Origin: Microglena sp. YARC
Taxonomy: Eukaryota > Chlorophyta > Chlorophyceae > Chlamydomonadales > Chlamydomonadaceae
Direction of reading: 5' to 3'
NCBI GenBank assembly: GCA_022414725.1
Contig: CM039463.1
Coordinates: forward strand, 81,883,654-81,947,653
Length of the DNA: 64,000 nucleotides
The first letter of the stretch is position 1; each line of letters begins with the position of its first letter. The position numbers and the translations under genes are program-made. The notes below the pieces were generated by a model, which saw only the letters and a list, made by a program, of their open reading frames with translations, made no database searches and was not told where the DNA came from. Positions 55,501 to 64,000 of the stretch are shown in pieces.

Positions 55501-56453
55501 GGGTTGGGGTTGCAGGTAGGGTCAGGGTCTGCAGGTGGGGGTTGCTGGTAGGGATGGCCTTGGGCTGTGAGCGGGTGGGGGTGTTTTGAAGTTGGGTTTT
55601 GGGGTCAACAGCATTTGAGAGCTGGTTGTCGGATGTTAGGTGCTGGTGGAATGGGGCATTGGTGGGTTTAGTTGTTCTGCACACGAGAGCTCACAGCTTG
55701 CACAACATCTTATCACTTTAATCGTTCATTGTATCTACTTTGCAGGACAGTAAGAAACCCCTGCACGCAGTTGCTAGAGAAGGCAACCTTGACTGCGTAC
55801 TCGCTTTGGTAAAAGCAGGAGCAAGTGTATATTCCATGGACATGGTAAGAAAGCACTGTTTTCATTTTGGGCTACGTGTATCAGCTTCTAGGCAGCTCCT
55901 CTATGTGCCTGGCTATTCAGGGTTAGGTATGGTGTGTGTAATTGCGTTGGGTTGAGGGTTGGTGCCTTCGTGGGTGCATAGTATGGCGTGGGGGTTGTGG
56001 GGCTTTTGTTTGTGTGTGTATAAGTATATCACGTGTACATTTGGCATACCTTCAGTCATGTGGTTCAAAGCTTCACTCACCCGACATACATCTGAGCACT
56101 CATTGTCATAGAAACAATATCCCCGACACTGCTTTTATTTCAGCTCCGAGCAGCAGCTCCTAGGCAGCTCCCCGGACTGGATATTCTGCCGAACATAACG
56201 TAACCTAGTGCACCATGAAGCTGACAACAGCAACTGTCCAGAACTGCTGACATATCTGGGTGCAGCATAGTGGCTACCTAGAAGCTGCACAGACAAATAA
56301 AAAATAAACCCTTGATCCCCAAGACCCATCATCACCACTGCTGACCTTGATTGCTACGTGTGCCTTGCCACAAAGTAGAATGGTCGTACCCCCCTGGATA
56401 TGGCAGTGCTAAGTGGACATGGAAAAGATGTTCAAGACGCTCTTTCACCTTGA
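47384..56453 (+). CDS. Coiled-coil plus ankyrin-repeat protein, ten exons, 438 aa (intact copy 2)
   Basis: Exons: 47384-47468, 48933-49363, 49851-49982, 50796-50894, 51372-51470, 51971-52069, 53372-53470, 53961-54059, 55746-55844 and 56379-56453 (TGA). Exons 1 and 2 share a split GTG codon and encode a long coiled coil (residues 1 to about 160, e.g. KQTKIATLRAQGASLQEQI). All later joins are phase 0. Exon 3 (44 codons) is an N-capping ankyrin-like unit (YRNLIEASKAGDLAGVLSLL). Exons 4-9 are each 99 bp, 33 codons, one ankyrin repeat with TPLHxAAxxGHLDCLxALV signatures. Exon 10 is a C-capping half repeat (NGRTPLDMAV). Intron 2 uses a GC donor (GCAAGT). The role is probably protein-protein scaffolding; partner and location are unknown. 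The start is uncertain (ATGs at 47165 and 47240 are in frame). Confidence 0.82.
49483..49640 (+). repeat. Poly-C and (CA)n tracts in the GC-AG intron
   Basis: Two C homopolymers flank a (CA)n tract. In copy 1 the same tracts are at 39259-39290, 39299-39335 and 39390-39423, with different lengths. Being C-rich on the coding strand they are i-motif/G4-prone. They make the preceding exon appear to read through for about 170 codons. Confidence 0.85.
52346..52943. mobile_element. 598-bp intron insertion, copy 2
   Basis: Same insertion as 42129-42726, with ATGCATAT at 52338-52345 and 52944-52951. It was present before the block duplication, since both copies have it at the same site. Confidence 0.7.
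54069..54267 (+). mobile_element. MITE-like element directly after a splice donor (intron 8)
   Basis: The intron starts GTAAGAAAG and the element CACTGTTT begins at the tenth base. It contains GTAGTAGCTTC, the interior AGGCTAGTGCACGTGGAAGC and the right end GGAGCTGCCTCGAAGCTGCA, then GTGTAACCAAAGAGAAAGG. Related copies sit in introns 6 (41866-42046; 52084-52263), 3 (right half, 39961-40053; 50179-50271) and 9 (left half from 55854). Confidence 0.7.
54620..55560 (+). repeat. G-rich 20-bp minisatellite in intron 8
   Basis: Irregular array of GGGTAGGGTTGGGGTTTGCG units, about 940 bp, strongly G-rich on the coding strand and thus G-quadruplex-prone. Shorter blocks of the same sequence occur in the other ankyrin introns (about 40915-41060, 41510-41620, 43530-43618 and their block 2 equivalents). 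The duplication breakpoint at 43618 lies in one of them. Confidence 0.85.
56127..56308 (+). mobile_element. MITE-like element in intron 9
   Basis: CACTGCTTTTATTTCAGCTC, then GAGCAGCAGCTCCTAGGCAG at left. TACCTAGAAGCTGCACAGAC, then AAATAAAAAATAAA at right. The interior AACGTAACCTAGTGCACCAT and GAAGCTGACAACAGCAACTG is typical of the family. Confidence 0.7.
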
Positions 56454-57140
56454 ATACGCACAATACGGCGATTGCAAATGGTGGCAGGATGAGGAGTGGG
56501 AGCCACCTGAGCGGTCAGAATCAAGTCAAGTTTGTTTTGTTTTTCTTGTATTTTCTATCAGCTCCCAGGCTGCTCACCGACAGCGGGCTGAGTAAACATG
56601 GGTAGCATAAACACTCCTACACCACACTCCCGTTTACAAGACAAAATGATAGTCTCCCAGACTGTTTGAAGGCATGCGTGCCCAGGTTAGAATCAAGTTA
56701 GAAACGCAATCTTTTCAGCAGTATATATAATCGTACAATTATATTATCACCGCAGCACGAATTCAGGGACCCCATTGGTAAAACGGTTGATTGGGGGTCA
56801 GTTCATTACGGTAGTGCATTTTCGTTTTAGATACTCCTCTCACGGTTGGGAAACTCCCTTCAGTCTATTTGGCCTACCCATTAGACTGTAGCAACATTTT
56901 TACCAGCAGGTTGTCGGTTGGCACTCTCCTAGCAAAGTTGGTTACTTCGGTTTGATTTTGATGTTGAGGAGGTCACCCAACATGGAAGCTTTGACGTGTT
57001 TAGTTCCCAAGCAGGCCGATTCTAGCCTTGACAGGCTGGCATACCGCATCGATGAAAACAGGTCGGAACCACATAGTTTCTGATCACTGTCTACTGTATA
57101 AATGATTAGACATGCAGGTACCTCCAACCAGCTACCCTAC
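56454..57140. other. 3' flank of the ankyrin gene up to the retrotransposon
   Basis: Holds a dispersed repeat with GGCTGCTCACCGACAGCGGG, TAAACATGGGTAGCATAAAC and CCCGTTTACAAGA (related to 7184-7260) and the 10256-type element at 56765-56910. No gene seen. Confidence 0.5.
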
Positions 57141-57509
57141 TATCAGCATGAATTGCGTTGCTCTCACGCGTTTTATGACTTGGTGACTACTTCTGTACTC
57201 CCTTAGAACTATCGGTCCTGACAGTACTGTGACAGCTTCCCGTACTGACAGCTTCCCGCAGACTGTGTCATCCTTTGAGTGACTCAGTGGTGACAGCTTC
57301 CTGTCAGCTAGGTTACCGTTGCATCTCTATGTGGATATACCTGACTTAGGTTCTAGTTAGGTTATAGTCAACGGTCTCTTCCACCACTGGTGCCCCTTGA
57401 TGGGTCTCCAGTGCTTGTAAAGCCATTCTCGTCTCTGTGTATAGATTGGCGCGTCTGTCTCCGCTGCATACATCTCTGTCCACTCTCTTAGAAGTGATTA
57501 TAGCTGATA
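57141..57509 (+). repeat. 5' LTR, 369 bp, TATCAGC...GCTGATA ends
   Basis: The left edge is where homology to the 3' LTR begins. The right edge is set by the 7-bp perfect inverted terminus GCTGATA (57503-57509), immediately followed by a primer-binding-site match. The ends are TA...TA rather than TG...CA. Three TGACAGCTTCCYG direct repeats (about 57230, 57246 and 57290) may be promoter or enhancer elements. Confidence 0.85.
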
Positions 57510-57527
57510 GGTTACGGGCTTCATCTC
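57510..57527 (+). other. Putative primer-binding site (half-tRNA type)
   Basis: GGTTACGGGCTTC directly follows the LTR. It resembles the complement of the anticodon-loop region of eukaryotic initiator tRNA-Met (GGTTATGGGCCCA), the primer site used by Drosophila copia through a cleaved half-tRNA. There are about three mismatches. Confidence 0.5.
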
Positions 57528-57546
57528 TTTCTACCACTGCTTTATA

Positions 57547-59274
57547 ATGCAACTTCCTCGTGGGCCTCCTGCCGGCTTCGAGAAGCTTACCCCACAGAAT
57601 GGTTTGTCTTGGTCGCGTGGTATGGAGAGCGTCATTATCTCTAATGGCTGCGACCGGATTCTTCCTTTCAAGATCCGTGTTCCCACGGATTGGCTTGATG
57701 ATTGTGCGCCAGCGGCCCTCTGCTGCCTTAGATGAGTCTCCTTCCGCCATCATGGAAGCCATCCCCCCCAGCCATCCCACCATTTCTCTCCCTCCTTCTC
57801 CTCTTATCCAACGCCTCCGTCCTGAGGTAGAGGATATTCTGATGCGTCTATGCTGTGTCTCGACACAGATCATCAAGTACAGGAGTTCTCCTCCGCCTGC
57901 TGATGCTCGCTTCTCCTATGACCATGCTGATCTTGCTCGTCATAAGCATGGAGATGGTTACTACACTGACAACACTGAGGATGACGACGAAGAGGCAGAT
58001 CTACCGAGTAGTGACTTCGGTGGAGTTTCTCCCTCCTCTGCCACTCGTGTCTTTGATTCTCCAGTGTTTGAGCATCCACTGGCGCCTCCTCCTCCTGTCT
58101 TGAGGCCTCCGTCTGCTCCTCCTGTTCCACCGTCTGGTGGCTACAACACTCGGTCTCGCGAGACTGCTGCTGCGAGTGTCTCCAGCGCTGCTGCTGACCC
58201 CTCCCTGGAGCCACCTCCACTTCCACCAGTGGATCTGCCCCTTCCCCTTCTCCTTTTCCTCCCCCTTGCCGCTTTACCCTACTCGCTCACTGGATGCTTA
58301 TCCTGGGAGCACCTGCTTGATGGCTCCCGTCCTATGACCATGGATGTGCGGATGTCCCGCCTTGTTCGCCAGGAGCAGAATGCTGGTGACTCTTTGGACC
58401 GCACTTTGTACGGTAGGATGGATCAGGCGGCCACTAGGGCTAATGTAAATCAGAAGGGGGATCCGCGGGTGATGATTTTTCTCTGAGTTGGGCCATGCCT
58501 AGCCGTGCTTTTCTCGGGCCTGTGCAGGCGGGTATTTCCTACCCTCGTCCTGGTGGTGCAACCTTTGGTGGATCTGGTGTTAGAAATGCGAATCTTCGCA
58601 AGTACCAGTTTGTTTCAGTCCCTCTCAGCTTTGTTCCTCCTAGGCCAGATTTCGAGCTACTTGTGCGTGTTGCGAGTTCCTTGGGTGAGATTAGAAACCT
58701 TGATGACCAGCGTGCGTATGATGCTGGCATCGCTGCTGAGTACTTTCTGGCTGTTCGCGCGATGTATGATGTTTCGCCGGCTTCCCCTGCTGCATCACCA
58801 CCGGCCTCTCCTAGTCAGTCTCGTGTAGATCCTGCCCTGTTAGGATTTAGTACCCTGCCCCTTGCGCGCCAGGAGTTCATGTGTCTCACGATGATGCTAG
58901 CAAACATGACGGAACCGATGGTACAGGTCTATCAGGATTTTGCTACACCTCGCGATATCTTTGTGCATATCAAGAGGCAGCATTCTGATACCCTTGCTGC
59001 TCGTGTCCCCTCATGCTTGTTGAGCTTCGTAGTGTAACTATGAACAATTCTGAACCTGTAGACGTGTTTCTTCCGCAGGGTGCGGCAGTTGTGTACTGAC
59101 CTTCGCAGTGCGGGATACCCGCAACCGCAACGTCACGCGATGCACACGATTATCAATGGCATCACTCACCCTCGCTTCGATTCGCTGCGCCTACAATTTG
59201 GTTTCGAGCTGTACCAGAACAAAACTGTTGATTACTGGACCTGTCTTGCAGCATATAGATCATTAGATTTTTGA
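57547..59274 (+). pseudogene. gag: gag region, frame-broken
   Basis: The N-terminal frame from ATG 57547 has the copia Gag signature FEKLTPQNGLSWSRGMES and stops at 57735. The reading continues in another frame (about 57700-58486; Pro/Ser-rich with acidic DNTEDDDEEAD), then from 58495 in the first frame (RQEFMCLTMMLANMTEPM, DIFVHIKRQHSDTLAARV). Two further shifts lie near 59010 and 59078 before LRQLCTDLRSAGYPQ and INGITHPRFDSLRLQF. That is a recognisable UBN2-type capsid, interrupted by single-base shifts. Confidence 0.75.
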
Positions 59275-59900
59275 ATGTGTCTCTCCCCAGGTCTGATCCA
59301 AGGCATCCTGGTTGGTCCCGTGACTCTCCCCCAGTCCTGCCATGCTGCCATCCAGCGTGGCCGGGGGTCTGGTTCTCAGAGTTCCGGGGCTCCAAGAGGC
59401 ACTTGGATTGCACTTGGGGCCCCTGTCCTTCCAAAACGACCCACTCGGAGGACCGTTGCTGGACGAAGCATCCGCACCTGAAAAGGTCCAAGCCTGGTGT
59501 ACCGGGCGGTGAACCCGTGCCCATTGCCTTGGCACTTCCAGGTTCGTTGACTCGCCGGCAGTTTGTCCCTCCTTGCAGGCTCAGATTGATGGGTATGCCA
59601 TGTCCAAGAACTAGGAGGTACGCTCTGTCCTATTCTCTTGCACAACTAAGTTCTCTAACGTGTGTAGCCCGAGTCTTTTCTGAGGGTGTCTGGCATGTGG
59701 ACTCTGGAGCTGGAATGTCTATCACAGGTGATAAATCTTTGTTCACTATGTATATGGCTTCTGCTGTTGGGCCAGCAGTTCGATTTGGTGATGGGTGGTT
59801 CAACGGTCTGAGGGTAAGGGATCCATTGTGTTATGTAGTGATTGGTTACCAACATCCATCACTCTTACCAATGTTCTCTACATCCCTCACTGTCCAGTGA
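59271..59900 (+). pseudogene. pol: Zinc knuckle and aspartic protease region
   Basis: A CCHC-like knuckle at 59409-59459 has C-x4-C-x5-H-x4-C spacing followed by WTKHP; the usual spacing is C-x2-C-x4-H-x4-C. The protease active site VDSGAGMSITGD has its Asp at 59700. Downstream, the frame moves near 59800 to the one carrying LTNVLYIPHCPVNLLSVNA, the conserved protease C-terminus. Confidence 0.85.
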
Positions 59901-60319
59901 ACCTCCTGTCAGTAAATGCTGTGGCTCATTCTCTCCACTGCCAGGTTTCTTTTGATAGTCTTAGTTGCACTGCCACTCAGGGCTCTTCTGTTCTCTGGTC
60001 TTTTCCTGCATCTAGTGATGGTGTGTACAAGTTTGCCTGTAGACCTTGTAACACCAGTCGGGACTGTTTGAGGGTTGCTGACGATTATCCTGCTTTTGCA
60101 CTTGATGTTGATGAGGACGGTGGAGTTGTTATCCCTACCACTCCTGCATGGTTGTGGCATAGGCGGTTGGGTCACCCCGGCTATCATGCCTTACACAGAC
60201 TTGTTGATAAGGGTATGGTTAAGAACTTACCCCTCAGTCTTCGTCAGGTGGAAAGGATGGCTAAGATCCCTTGTGATGCTTGTCAGAAGGCAAAGGGCAA
60301 AACGTCTCCCTTTTCCTAA
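59795..60319 (+). pseudogene. pol: Protease end and integrase zinc-binding (GAG-pre-integrase) domain
   Basis: After LYIPHCPVNLLSVNAV comes the HHCC zinc module, LWHRRLGHPGYHALHRLV with CDACQKAKG. The frame ends at 60319 and the integrase core continues in another frame. Confidence 0.85.
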
Positions 60320-61131
60320 AGAAAGCAAAACTGAGATCCTTGCACCTCTCCAACGGCTTCACTTAGATATTATGGGACCTGTTCACATTAGGGGCCTGCG
60401 TGGGGAGTTTTATATTCTGTGTCTCACAGATCAGTACTCTGGCTATGCTGAAGTACTGTGCTTGAGAACCAGGGATTGAGGCTCCCTTAGCAGTCCAAAC
60501 TATCATCCTCAGATGGATGAATCAACTACATGGGTTTGCCTTTAAATGTCTGAGATCTGACAGGGCCAAGGAGTTTATTGTTACATGGTTCGAGGACTGG
60601 CTTATTTCGGTTGGGGCAGTACATGAGTTATCGTTGGCATACACTGCGCAGCAGAATGCAACTGTGGAACGGTATAATGGGGTCTTACAGTCTGTCGCTA
60701 GGAGCATCCACCTGGAGTCTAAACTAGCTAAGTCTTTCTGGCCCTATGCCTTCCTAGCTGCTTGTTACCTTCGTAATCGCTGCCCAATCAGGGAGACAAA
60801 ACACCCTATGAGTTGTTTTATGGGATCGTGCCTGATGTGTCGTTGTTTGCGTGTGTTTGGTTGCCCCTGCTACGTTACGTTAGTCAATGGGAAGAAACGT
60901 AACAAGCTGGACGAAAGGGCGTTATCTGGTAGACTGGTTGGGTACTCTCTGGTGAGTAAGGGTTATTTTGTTTGGGTTCCAAAGTTGCGCCAGGTCGTAG
61001 AGAGTCGTGATGTACTCTTCTATGAGCAGTTTGATCATAACTGCATTCCTGGCTTCCTCCCTATGATGGGTCACCGTATGTCTCTAGCATCCCTGCCGCT
61101 ATCAACGGACACATGCCTGAGGCTGCAGTGA
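60320..61131 (+). pseudogene. pol: Integrase catalytic core and SH3-like C-terminal domain
   Basis: The catalytic triad is complete. The first Asp is in HLDIMGPV (60366), the second in RSDRAKEF (60559) and the Glu in ATVERYNG (60667). The last two are separated by exactly 35 residues (D,D35E). A stop at 60477-60479 and a frame change separate the first Asp from the rest. After the core, FGCPCYV, NKLDERALSGRLVGYS and YFVWVPKLRQVVESRDVLFY form the retroviral-polymerase SH3-like domain. Confidence 0.9.
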
Positions 61132-61655
61132 GTTCCCTAGATCCTTTGCTTTCCCCACTTGTTTGACCACTGTCCTGGCCATAGGATGACTCTGCGAACT
61201 AGGTCAGGGCCAGTGGTACTGTATTGCGTGAGAAAGCACTGGGCGGGGCGAGTTTCTGCGGTTCCTACGGACAAAATCTTAGCCGAATCTCAGGGGGTCG
61301 CCAGGCCCTCCTCTGCGCCACGTTCCGTCGGTGAAGCTCTAGGATTAAGGCAGCCTCAGATCATGGTGGAGCCTCTTACAGGTCCATCGCCTAATAGTCA
61401 CCAACCTCCGCCCGCCTTGGATGGCTCGGTGTTGTTGAACACCTCGCCGTCTGCCGTTCCTGGTGGAACAATCGGGTATAGCCCATGTGACGATGTAGCC
61501 TTTGCTGACGACGCAAGTGATGATCTTGAACACTGGTCTGGTTCCGATACTGCGTATGGCTGGGGTGTTCCGGTCGACCCAGCTTCGTTGATTTAGAGGC
61601 AAATAAGGCCGGCCCTGTTCAACCGGGCAGTAGTTCTGCGCTGGGGGCTTTACTA
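61132..61655 (+). pseudogene. pol: Pol linker between integrase and reverse transcriptase
   Basis: Low-complexity Pro/Ser/Asp-rich reading (open 61159-61596) with an acidic end (DDVAFADDASDDLEHW). Such unstructured linkers are usual at this position in copia polyproteins. No extra domain is seen. Confidence 0.6.
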
Positions 61656-62626
61656 ATGGTTACTGCTGATACTGCTGATACCCCCGCTGCCCGTGTACAA
61701 GTAAACTGCTTGTACGTGGGAGCATCTGCTGCACCCACCACTGAACTGTCCTATAAAGCTGCCATGCTTCCTACCAATCCTGACAGGGACCAATGGCTTC
61801 TTGCTATGAAGGATGAGATGGCTTCCCTTCATGCCCATGGCACTTGGGCTCTCACTCCACAGCCTCACAAGCAGAAGATCCTGTCTGGCAGGTGGTTGTT
61901 TGTGAGGAAGGTTGGAGTTGATGGTTCAATCCGCTTCAAGGCACGTTTTGTGGTTCGTGGTTTTTTGCAGCGTCCTGGGCTGGACTTTCATGATGTATAT
62001 GCCCCTGTCTCCTCTAAAGCAGGTCTAAGAGTGCTCCTGGCTGCTATCACTCATAGGAAGATGTTTTGTTAGGCAGCTGGACATCAAGACTGCCATTCCT
62101 AAATGCTAAGCTGGAACCTGGTCTGGACCTGTACTGCCACCAGCCTGATGGCTTTAAAATACTTGGTCCTCACGGTGTTCCCCTTGTGTGCAAGCTGCTC
62201 AAGTCCCTTTATGGTTTGAAACAGGCACCCAGGGCTTGGAATAGGGATGTCAAACGGGTTCTGATTGCACATGGCTTTACTATGTGCAAGGCTGAACCTG
62301 CTCTGTATTTTAGGAAGGATTCTGATGGTGGGTGGAGCTATGTCCTGACCTATGTAGATGATTTCATCTGTGCTTTTAGTGAGCTGGATAGGTATGTGTT
62401 GCTGATCCAAGCTATGGAAGAAGCTGGATGGGAGGTCAAAGAGATGGGTGTTCCTGTTCAGTTCCTCTCTTTAGACATGGCTTGTACACTTGACTCTGAG
62501 GGCAGGTGTGTTCAGATCAACCTGTCTCAGCACACCTACATTGTTGATCTGGTGGAGCAGTTTGGGTCTCACTTCTGCTGCCCCACCCAAGTTTGCTGCT
62601 CCCATGTCCAAGTCCACTGTTTCTGA
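61656..62626 (+). pseudogene. pol: Reverse transcriptase (RVT_2 type)
   Basis: N-terminal signature WLLAMKDEMASLHAHGTW, then RWLFVRKVGVDGSIRFKARF and FHDVYAPVSS. The first catalytic Asp is in QLDIKTA (62080). LYGLKQAPRAWNRDV and the YVDD box at 62351-62362 follow. Frame changes lie around 62065-62100 and near 62575. All catalytic residues are present. Confidence 0.92.
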
Positions 62627-63323
62627 TGAACCTGGTGTACCCCTGCCGTCTAATAGCCAGTACCTCTCCCTTGTGGGTGCTTTGCTATACCTGGCTACTT
62701 GCACCAGGCCTGATATTTCTTTTGCTGTGAGCTACTTGTCCAGGTTTTCTGCTCAACCTACAGTCTCTCTCTGGAATGCTGCCAAGAGATTGCTGTTGTA
62801 TTTGAGAACACATTCCCACCTGGGTCTCACTTACACCCACAGCCCTGAGTTCTCTTTTACTGTCTTTAGTGATTCCTCTTTTGCTGATGATGGGTCTGAC
62901 AGGAGGTCTCAGACTGGCTTTGCTGTGCTAGCTGGGGGGTGCATAGTAAACTGGATGAGCAAGCGGCAGCCTACCGTTGCTATTAGCTCTAGTGAGGCTG
63001 AGTATCAGGCCCTGTCCCAAGCTGCCAGGGAGGTACAATGGTTGAAGAAATTGAGAGTGGATCTAGGCCTGCCTTGTGATTTGGTTACCATTCAGGGTGA
63101 TAACTTAGGATCCCTGAGCTGGGCCAAAGACTGGCAGTTTCTCCCTCGCAGCAAGCACATTGATGTTATTCATCACTACATCAAGGAGCTGGTGGAGGAT
63201 GGCTCCCTTGCTGTTGCCTATGTGAACACAGTTGATAACTGTGCTGACCCATTCACCAAGCCCCTTGATCCTGCGGTGTTCTGGCGGTTCATTCGCATGT
63301 TTGGAATGACTGCTTCTCCTTAG
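62575..63323 (+). CDS. pol: RNase H domain and C-terminus of pol
   Basis: YLSLVGALLYLATCTRPDI connects to RNase H with Asp in FSDSSFADD, Glu in SSSEAEYQAL, Asp in QGDNLGSLSWA and the RSKHIDVIHHYIKE end. It closes with ADPFTKPLDPAVFWRF, typical of copia. This is the longest intact stretch, ending in TAG at 63323. No envelope-like ORF follows. Confidence 0.92.
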
Positions 63324-63676
63324 ACCAATTTTTTTTGGTTCCATGTATTCTTGACTTTTGCTTACATGTGTTCTGGAATTTTTTTTGGTTCATTTTAGAG
63401 TTTCTCTCGTTATCTTTGATTGGCATTAGGTTCCTATTCCCGGATCGGGTTTTCTATACCGTTGTTACCCGACTTAGATATTTAGTTTCTCCACTAGGCA
63501 AACTTTGGTTTTTTGCCTTGTTACATTCCTTCATTTACACCCTTTGGGTTCCATTCATGGTTCTCTCGTTTTTCGGAGTTCTTTGATTTTTTTTTTTAAT
63601 TGTTACATATAGTTCTATGTCCCCAGTGCCATAGGTGGAGTACTAGTATTGTATGTCACCTGTGTCATAGGTGGAG
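63324..63676 (+). other. 3' untranslated region and polypurine tract
   Basis: T-rich sequence, then two copies of CATAGGTGGAGTA (about 63630 and 63667). The second (AGGTGGAG, 63669-63676) directly abuts the 3' LTR and fits a polypurine tract for plus-strand priming. A T-rich frame at 63335-63586 is open but overlaps only untranslated sequence and is not called. Confidence 0.7.
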
Positions 63677-64000
63677 TATCAGCATGAATTGCGTTGCTCT
63701 CACGCGTTTTATGACTTGGTGACTACTTCTGTACTCCCTTAGAACTATCGGTCCTGACAGTACTGTGACAGCTTCCCGTACTGACAGCTTCCCGCAGACT
63801 GTGTCATCCTTTGAGTGACTCAGTGGTGACAGCTTCCTGTCAGCTAGGTTACCGTTGCATCTCTATGTGGATATACCTGACTTAGGTTCTAGTTAGGTTA
63901 TAGTCAACGGTCTCTTCCACCACTGGTGCCCCTTGATGGGTCTCCAGTGCTTGTAAAGCCATTCTCGTCTCTGTGTATAGATTGGCGCGTCTGTCTCCGC
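63677..64000 (+). repeat. 3' LTR, first 324 bp (window ends inside)
   Basis: Reads identically to 57141-57464 by eye. About 45 bp are missing beyond the window. Confidence 0.95.

Larger units (their letters stand above)
57141..64000 (+). mobile_element. Ty1/copia LTR retrotransposon (3' LTR cut by the window end)
   Basis: The domain order gag, zinc knuckle, protease, integrase, reverse transcriptase, RNase H (integrase before reverse transcriptase) defines Ty1/copia. LTRs are at 57141-57509 and from 63677. The element is expected to end at about 64045. The 324 comparable LTR bases appear identical, indicating a young insertion. Nevertheless the internal region needs about ten frame changes. 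It lies 690 bp downstream of the ankyrin gene, in the same orientation. The expected 5-bp target duplication would copy CCTAC (57136-57140), but the other side is outside the window. Confidence 0.95.

Noticed and set aside
54620..55560. Internal telomeric repeat
   Set aside because: The GGGTAGGGTTGGGG units are irregular, interrupted by TTTGCG, and sit inside an intron. No uniform TTTAGGG-type array.
63335..63586. Envelope-like ORF after pol in the retrotransposon
   Set aside because: An 83-codon hydrophobic reading of a T-rich 3' UTR. No signal peptide, cleavage site or known domain.

Overview
The window is nuclear DNA of a eukaryote. Genes are sparse, intron-rich and embedded in tandem and dispersed repeats; introns are mostly GT-AG with pyrimidine-rich acceptors, and there are no bacterial operons. 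A protein with a plastid-transit-like N-terminus and a homologue of the ciliary protein EFCAB10 together suggest a flagellated photosynthetic alga. Placement in the green lineage is a guess from these two genes, not a proven identification.

Layout. 1-7.8 kb: minisatellites, short dispersed elements and one likely C-terminal coding exon (minus strand, 5490-6048). 7.9-15.3 kb: two divergent genes, a 70-residue N-acylation-type coiled-coil protein (minus) and a four-exon EFCAB10-like gene (plus) whose introns are packed with minisatellites, two of which contain the gene's own 3' splice-site sequence. 15.3-23.1 kb: dispersed repeats, including tRNA-derived SINE copies, a retroposon 3' end and a terminal-inverted-repeat (MITE-like) family. 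23.1-23.55 kb: an intact transit-peptide protein (minus).

23.44-53.83 kb is a large direct duplication. Block 1 (23441-43618) holds the transit-peptide gene's 5' end and promoter, a satellite of 2.35-kb units (five full plus one truncated) and a coiled-coil/ankyrin gene cut off at its 3' end. Block 2 (43619-about 53825, continuing into unique DNA) holds the same leader, a single satellite unit, a unique promoter segment and the same ankyrin gene, which continues to its natural stop at 56453. I could join its ten exons in frame into a 438-residue protein; six of the exons are 99 bp and each encodes exactly one ankyrin repeat.

57.14-64.0 kb is a Ty1/copia retrotransposon with identical LTRs (over the 324 bp that can be compared), unusual TATCAGC...GCTGATA LTR ends and a copia-type internal-tRNA primer site. 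Its gag-pol is complete in domain order but broken by many frame changes. Comparison of repeat copies suggests that some indels here and at 29-38 kb are consensus errors. The coding genes show no common pathway; the window is mainly informative about how repeats, introns and segmental duplication shape genes.
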